A stretch of 64,000 nt of DNA from an uncultured Corynebacterium sp. GTDB taxonomy: Bacteria; Actinomycetota; Actinomycetes; Mycobacteriales; Mycobacteriaceae. Position numbers and translations under genes: made by a program. Positions 60,257 to 64,000 of the stretch are shown piece by piece. Under the pieces are notes generated by a model. It did not search any database. It saw nothing but the letters and a program-made list of their open reading frames with translations, and was not told the origin of the DNA. Every line of letters begins with the position of its first letter. The stretch's first letter is position 1. The DNA lies in the NCBI RefSeq assembly GCF_946222835.1, contig NZ_CAMIHD010000002.1, positions 1 to 64,000 of the forward strand. The letters run 5' to 3'.

Positions 60257-60979
60257 TTAGCGCTTGACGACGAGCGTGAGTTCACTCGACCCAGGACCCG
60301 GTTCTTCAATGGTCATACCCGCGGCGCGCGCGATGGCGGCAACGTCGGCGGCGCTATAGGCGTCAGCAGGCGAGAGCGCTAACTTGCGGGCTAAAAGGCC
60401 CTTGTAGTGCTTATTGAAGTGGCTGACCACCTTGCGTGATCCATCTTCTTGCACGCTTTCCACCCGTACCGTTACCGCATCCTTTACCCGGCCCAATTGC
60501 TGGTATGTACCCGAGCGAAGATCGACAATAAGCTCGTCTACCTTCTCCAAGGCTTGTGTAATTTGTTTTTTCCAGCGCGACTTCAGGGTCCGTCCACCCA
60601 GTTTTGTGCCACCCGAGAGCCGGTAATGGGGGATAGGGTCGCTGGCGCGGAGGACGCCAAAGAGGGCGTCGCCAATAGAAAGGCGATCCCACGTGGGAAG
60701 GCTAGGAGCATCCAAGGCATCAAATAGCACTCCGGTATATCGCAACACGGCCGGCATGGTGGGGGTGGTAAAGAGCCCCTGATTAGACTCAGCCTCACCG
60801 CGCAGCTTTTCCGAAAGCTTTAGCACCTCCATTGCTTCATCTACCGGAAGAGACTGCAGCTCAGCTGCAATTTCGCGCCGGGCATCGTTCAATACCGGAA
60901 AGGACAGCTGGCTAAAGTCAAGGGGTTGTCCCGTACCGCCGTGAGCCTTAGTTTCTGAAGGAGGGAGGATAATGAGCAT
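60257..60979 (-). CDS. yaaA: YaaA family (peroxide stress protein)
   Basis: This 240-aa protein belongs to the UPF0246/YaaA family; E. coli YaaA limits intracellular iron damage during peroxide stress. The conserved start MLIILPPSETKAHGG, the LSEKLRGEAESNQGL segment and LIVDLRSGTYQQL with the C-terminal HFNKHYKGLLARKL are visible. The ATG at 60979 fits the family start; longer in-frame starts overlap proS. It is divergent from proS with only 31 bp between start codons and has a minus-strand -10 TACCCT 6 nt before the ATG. Confidence 0.92.
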   Translation of the reverse strand: MLIILPPSETKAHGGTGQPLDFSQLSFPVLNDARREIAAELQSLPVDEAMEVLKLSEKLRGEAESNQGLFTTPTMPAVLRYTGVLFDALDAPSLPTWDRLSIGDALFGVLRASDPIPHYRLSGGTKLGGRTLKSRWKKQITQALEKVDELIVDLRSGTYQQLGRVKDAVTVRVESVQEDGSRKVVSHFNKHYKGLLARKLALSPADAYSAADVAAIARAAGMTIEEPGPGSSELTLVVKR

Positions 60980-60985
60980 ATATAC

Positions 60986-60991
60986 AGGGTA
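60986..60991 (-). promoter_or_regulatory. -10 element of yaaA (leaderless)
   Basis: TACCCT on the minus strand lies 6 nt before the ATG at 60979, only 6 bp from the proS -10. Confidence 0.5.
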
Positions 60992-60997
60992 GCGGGG

Positions 60998-61003
60998 TAT
61001 ATT
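60998..61003 (+). promoter_or_regulatory. -10 element of proS (leaderless)
   Basis: TATATT lies 7 nt before the ATG at 61011. Its -35 region would fall inside the yaaA start codon area. Confidence 0.55.
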
Positions 61004-61010
61004 TTTGTGC

Positions 61011-62780
61011 ATGATTACCCGCCTTTCTGAACTATTTCTCCGTACCCTTCGTGAGGACCCCGCCGATGCCGAGGTCCCTAGCCACAAGCTGCTGGTGCGC
61101 GCCGGATATGTACGCCGTGTCGCGCCGGGCGTTTATACCTGGCTGCCGTTGGGCCTGCGTACCCTGCGCAAGATTGAAGACGTAGTCCGTCAGGAAATGG
61201 ATGCCATTGGCGGCCAAGAAATGCTGTTTCCCGCCTTGCTGCCGCGCGAGCCTTATGAGAAAACCAACCGTTGGGTTGAATACGGCGATAACCTCTTCCG
61301 CCTGAACGACCGCAAGAACGCAGATATGCTGCTTGGCCCTACCCACGAGGAAATGTTCGCCAACGCGGTCAAGGATATGTACTCCTCTTATAAGGATTTC
61401 CCGGTTACGCTGTACCAGATTCAGACCAAGTACCGCGACGAGGAGCGCCCCCGCGCTGGTGTGCTGCGCGGCCGTGAGTTCACCATGAAGGATTCCTATT
61501 CCTTCGACATGACCGATGAGGGCTTGGACGAGTCCTATGGCCGCCACCGCAAGGCGTATCAAAATATCTTCAAACGCCTAGAGATCGATTACGCCATCTG
61601 TAAGGCCACCTCTGGTGCCATGGGAGGCTCCGCCTCCGAGGAATTCCTCGCCGTATCTGAGGTGGGCGAGGATACTTTTGTACGCTGCACCGAGGGCGAC
61701 TATGCGGCCAATGTCGAGGCCGTGGTTACCCCAGCACCGGCGGAGAAGGACATCGAGGGCCAGCCAGAGGCACAGGAGCATGACACCCCGGGAGCAGAGA
61801 CCATTGAGAAGCTGGTCGAATGGGCTCAGGGTGCGGGTATTACTGTCGACGGCCGCGAGGCCACGGCCGCAAATACCCTCAAGTGCATGATGGTCAAGCT
61901 CTACCACCCGGCCGTGGAGAGCGAAGAGCGCGAGTCCGAGTTGGCTGCCGTTCTCATCCCTGGCGATCGCGAGTTGGATGAAAAGCGTCTCGAGGCCGCA
62001 CTCGAGCCGGTGGAGTTTGAGTTGGCAGGGGATAAGGACTTTGCTGACAATGACTTCTTGGTCAAGGGCTATGTTGGCCCGCGCGCTTTGAACGCCAATG
62101 GCATCAAGATCCTGGCCGATCCGCGCGTGGTCAAGGGCACGGCGTGGATTACCGGTGCCGATGCGAGCGAGCGCCACGTGGTTGGCTGCGTGGCCGGCCG
62201 CGATTTCACCGTGGATGAGTTCATTGAGGCCGCAGAGGTTAAAGAAGGCGACCTGGCTCCTGAAAACCACGGCACCTTGACCTTGGAGCGCGGCATTGAG
62301 CTCGGTCATATCTTCCAGCTGGGCCGCAAGTACACCGAGGCCTTTGATGTCCAGATTTTGGACGAAAACGGCAAGCGCGCCGTTCCTACCATGGGGTCCT
62401 ATGGCATTGGCATTACCCGCATGCTGGCCGTCCTGGCCGAGCAGCGCCACGATGACAAGGGCCTCAATTGGCCAGTAGCTGTTGCGCCGTACCAGGTACA
62501 CGTAGCCGTGGCTAATAAGGACGCCGCCGCTATGGAGGCTGGCGACAAACTGGTAGAAGAGCTCTCCGCCAAGGGGCTCGAGGTGCTCTTCGATGACCGT
62601 CCGAAGGTTTCCCCAGGTGTGAAATTCAAGGATGCAGAGCTACTTGGCATGCCATTCGTGGCAATCTTGGGCCGCGCCTTCAAGGACGGCAAGATCGAGT
62701 TGCGTATCCGCGGCGGAGAGACCCTGGAGGTCCCGGCGGAGGAAATCGTGGACAAGATTTTTGAGCTGGTTCGCGGTTAG
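61011..62780 (+). CDS. proS: Prolyl-tRNA synthetase
   Basis: This class II aminoacyl-tRNA synthetase is of the bacterial type with an editing insertion. Motif 2 region (KYRDEERPRAGVLRGREFTMKD) and motif 3 (GSYGIGITRMLAVLAE) are present, and the INS editing domain occupies roughly residues 230-400. The anticodon-binding domain forms the end. 589 aa is normal. The ATG at 61011 matches the family start (MITRLSELFLRTLRE). Confidence 0.97.
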   Translation: MITRLSELFLRTLREDPADAEVPSHKLLVRAGYVRRVAPGVYTWLPLGLRTLRKIEDVVRQEMDAIGGQEMLFPALLPREPYEKTNRWVEYGDNLFRLNDRKNADMLLGPTHEEMFANAVKDMYSSYKDFPVTLYQIQTKYRDEERPRAGVLRGREFTMKDSYSFDMTDEGLDESYGRHRKAYQNIFKRLEIDYAICKATSGAMGGSASEEFLAVSEVGEDTFVRCTEGDYAANVEAVVTPAPAEKDIEGQPEAQEHDTPGAETIEKLVEWAQGAGITVDGREATAANTLKCMMVKLYHPAVESEERESELAAVLIPGDRELDEKRLEAALEPVEFELAGDKDFADNDFLVKGYVGPRALNANGIKILADPRVVKGTAWITGADASERHVVGCVAGRDFTVDEFIEAAEVKEGDLAPENHGTLTLERGIELGHIFQLGRKYTEAFDVQILDENGKRAVPTMGSYGIGITRMLAVLAEQRHDDKGLNWPVAVAPYQVHVAVANKDAAAMEAGDKLVEELSAKGLEVLFDDRPKVSPGVKFKDAELLGMPFVAILGRAFKDGKIELRIRGGETLEVPAEEIVDKIFELVRG

Positions 62781-62820
62781 ACAGGCACACAATTATCCGC
62801 ACCGGGGTACCGTGGAAAGC

Positions 62821-63183
62821 ATGAACTTCCAAAAGAATGGGCTTTCCACGGTGCTTTCCGCCATGGGTGTACTTCACTTTGTGAAGCCGAAAACATTCGA
62901 ATCCATCGTCCCACCGCAACTGCCCGGCCCTGCACGGTTTTATAATTTTGCTTCTGGTCTCTGGGAGATAGCCACCGGCGCGTTGCTGCGGCGCCGCGCT
63001 ACCCGTGGGTTCGGTGGTGCTTCTGCGTTTGCGCTCTTTGCTGCTGTGTGGCCAGCCAATATGTACCACGCGTGGATCGAGCGCAAGGCAGGATGGCCGA
63101 AGAAGATTTACCACATCATTCGCCAGCCGCTGCAGGTGCTGCTGATGATGTATGCCTGGAATATCGCCAAGCATGAGGCCTAA
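62821..63183 (+). CDS. DoxX-like small membrane protein
   Basis: This 120-aa protein has four short hydrophobic helices and a DoxX-like N-terminus (VLSAMGVLHFVKPKTFESIVPP). DoxX-family proteins are small membrane proteins linked in some bacteria to redox or respiratory functions; the role here is open. The ATG at 62821 is preferred over a GTG three codons upstream. It lies 40 bp after proS and is followed by a strong terminator. Confidence 0.85.
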   Translation: MNFQKNGLSTVLSAMGVLHFVKPKTFESIVPPQLPGPARFYNFASGLWEIATGALLRRRATRGFGGASAFALFAAVWPANMYHAWIERKAGWPKKIYHIIRQPLQVLLMMYAWNIAKHEA

Positions 63184-63235
63184 AGCCATAAACACTACGT
63201 CCTAGCCTGATAGCAGTGAGATTGGGACGCAGCGC

Positions 63236-63297
63236 AAAAGCCGGCCTCCTCCCAGCCCCACGAGAATTACGCGGGGTGAGGGAGGAGGCCGGCTTTT
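63236..63297. terminator. Long bidirectional terminator
   Basis: An 18-bp perfect stem (63236-63253 with 63280-63297) encloses an inner CCCC/GGGG pair. It ends in TTTT on each strand and lies between the convergent DoxX-like and rpf genes. Confidence 0.95.
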
Positions 63298-63319
63298 CAA
63301 TTCCTGCCGGAGCTAGAGA

Positions 63320-63649
63320 CTAGCCGGCGACGGGGCCGCCGCAGTTAGGCCAAGCACCAGCGCCCTGGGTAGCAAGAACGCTTTCGGCCACGGCAATCTG
63401 CTGCTCGCGCGTTGCCTGGTCAGCAGTGGGGGCGTACTGGGTGCCGCCATTCGCAGCCCAGGCCTGTGGGTTGAACTGCAGTCCACCCTGGTAACCGTTT
63501 CCGGTATTGATGTGCCAGTCGCCGCCGGACTCGCAGGCGGCTACCTGGTCCCATGCGCTAGCCGGTGCGGCGGTAGCGGCGGGTGCAGCAAGACCTGCAA
63601 GGCCCAGTGCAGCGGCGGATACGGTCAAAATGGTCTTCTTAGAACGCAT
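63320..63649 (-). CDS. rpf: Resuscitation-promoting factor-like protein
   Basis: This secreted peptidoglycan-cleaving lytic transglycosylase-like protein promotes regrowth from dormancy. A signal peptide (about 1-28, ending ATA) precedes an Rpf domain that forms the rest of the 109-aa protein. The catalytic glutamate is E40 in ACESGG, and C39 and C103 can form the conserved disulfide. No LysM or other extension is present, so it is the minimal single-domain type. Confidence 0.95.
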   Translation of the reverse strand: MRSKKTILTVSAAALGLAGLAAPAATAAPASAWDQVAACESGGDWHINTGNGYQGGLQFNPQAWAANGGTQYAPTADQATREQQIAVAESVLATQGAGAWPNCGGPVAG

Positions 63650-63681
63650 TGAGAGGAAACTCCTTCTCTTTGTGTCTTTCT

Positions 63682-63705
63682 AGCTTGCGGAATCTCCTGC
63701 AAGCT
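63682..63705. promoter_or_regulatory. Inverted repeat upstream of rpf
   Basis: AGCTTGC (63682-63688) and GCAAGCT (63699-63705) are 7-bp inverted arms with a 10-bp spacer, 33-56 bp before the rpf start. It could be an operator or a leader hairpin. Confidence 0.4.
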
Positions 63706-63828
63706 CATGGTCGCCCAACTTACGCACGTTTGAAGAGTCGATGCAATGCATGCGGCCGTAAAGGTTGCTGTTTTTCTACTGTCGCGCGTTCAGTGGATGT
63801 ACAGGTGGGCTGGCAGGGTAGTGGTGTC

Positions 63829-64000
63829 TTAGTGCATCCCGTGGGATTCGGCGGCTATGCCAACCAGCCAGGTGACCCACTCTTGGTCCGGAGACGCTTC
63901 CTGTGCTGCATTCGTGGCAGCGGCTGACCATTTGCGTCCGTCGCGATCGGCAAGGCCATTGATAAAATCCAGTGCAGAGGCGGAATCGTGGGGTAGTTCT
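63829..64000 (-). CDS. 3' end of an unidentified gene
   Basis: An open frame on the minus strand enters from the window edge and stops at TAA (63829-63831). It encodes 56 residues, including LDFINGLADRDGRKWSAAA and QEWVTWLVGIAAES near the end. I do not recognise the family; the segment looks helical and soluble. Codon use resembles the neighbours. Its rest lies outside the window. Confidence 0.6.
   Translation of the reverse strand, partial: ELPHDSASALDFINGLADRDGRKWSAAATNAAQEASPDQEWVTWLVGIAAESHGMH

Noticed and set aside
63650..63828. c-di-AMP (ydaO-type) riboswitch before rpf
   Set aside because: Some actinobacterial rpf genes have one, but the conserved riboswitch segments are not present in this 180-bp region.
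1..64000. CRISPR arrays, insertion sequences, tRNA or rRNA genes
   Set aside because: No spaced identical repeats, transposase-like frames, cloverleaf or rRNA sequences were recognised.

Overview
The window is a stretch of core chromosome from a Corynebacterium species. Evidence for this is a mycothione reductase, an Rpf-type resuscitation-promoting factor, a fused MrpA/MrpB antiporter subunit, DUF2469 next to rnhB, actinobacterial small proteins (DUF2631), a membrane malate:quinone oxidoreductase, and a gene order (glnK-glnD-ffh-rpsP-rimM-trmD-rplS-lepB-rnhB-yraN-comM-dprA-xerC-rpsB-tsf-pyrH-frr-cdsA-rlmN-dxr-rip1-ispG-pbp-map-mtr-mqo-proS) that I recognise from that genus. I see no tRNA, rRNA, insertion sequence, prophage or CRISPR array. 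The species cannot be fixed from the sequence alone.

Layout. 0-6.5 kb: a six-gene Mrp Na+/H+ antiporter operon. 6.5-11 kb: the PII protein GlnK and its modifying enzyme GlnD (no ammonium transporter gene beside them), then ffh. 11-13.3 kb: an acyltransferase-3/SGNH membrane protein on the minus strand. 13.6-17.3 kb: rpsP, rimM, trmD and a small unknown gene, interrupted by a minus-strand cupin-TetR pair. 17.4-18.1 kb: a frameshifted membrane-anchored protein gene with an internal 42-bp tandem duplication. 18.2-26.1 kb: tex, a YhgE/Pip-family protein with long seven-residue repeats, rplS, two tandem signal peptidases, rnhB and DUF2469. 26.2-30.9 kb: yraN-comM-dprA-xerC and an M23 peptidase. 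31.2-37.5 kb: translation and lipid genes (rpsB, tsf, pyrH, frr, cdsA), a LapA-like protein and rlmN. 37.5-40 kb: an ABC exporter. 40.1-47.3 kb: DUF2631, dxr, the site-2 protease rip1, ispG, a lipoprotein penicillin-binding protein and map. 47.5-54.3 kb: two paralogous secreted proteins, mtr, a hydrolase, mqo and selO. 54.3-60.2 kb: phzF, a two-component system next to a second ABC exporter, and a GalT-like DUF4921 protein. 60.3-64 kb: yaaA, proS, a DoxX-like protein, rpf and the 3' end of one more gene.

The genes are mostly housekeeping: nitrogen sensing, SRP targeting and signal-peptide cleavage, tRNA/rRNA maturation, translation, MEP isoprenoid synthesis (dxr, ispG), competence/recombination, cell wall synthesis and redox/mycothiol metabolism. 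Most transcription units end in strong hairpin terminators. Many genes have a -10-like TANNNT hexamer 6-8 nt before the start codon, which suggests frequent leaderless transcription. The less ordinary signals are non-coding: four perfect DnaA-box 9-mers in two intergenic regions 5 kb apart (two of them as arms of a 20-bp hairpin), several perfect palindromes before mrpA, glnK and ffh, a 31-bp divergent promoter between yaaA and proS, and a structured region before rpsB. I did not find a convincing wholly new multi-gene system.
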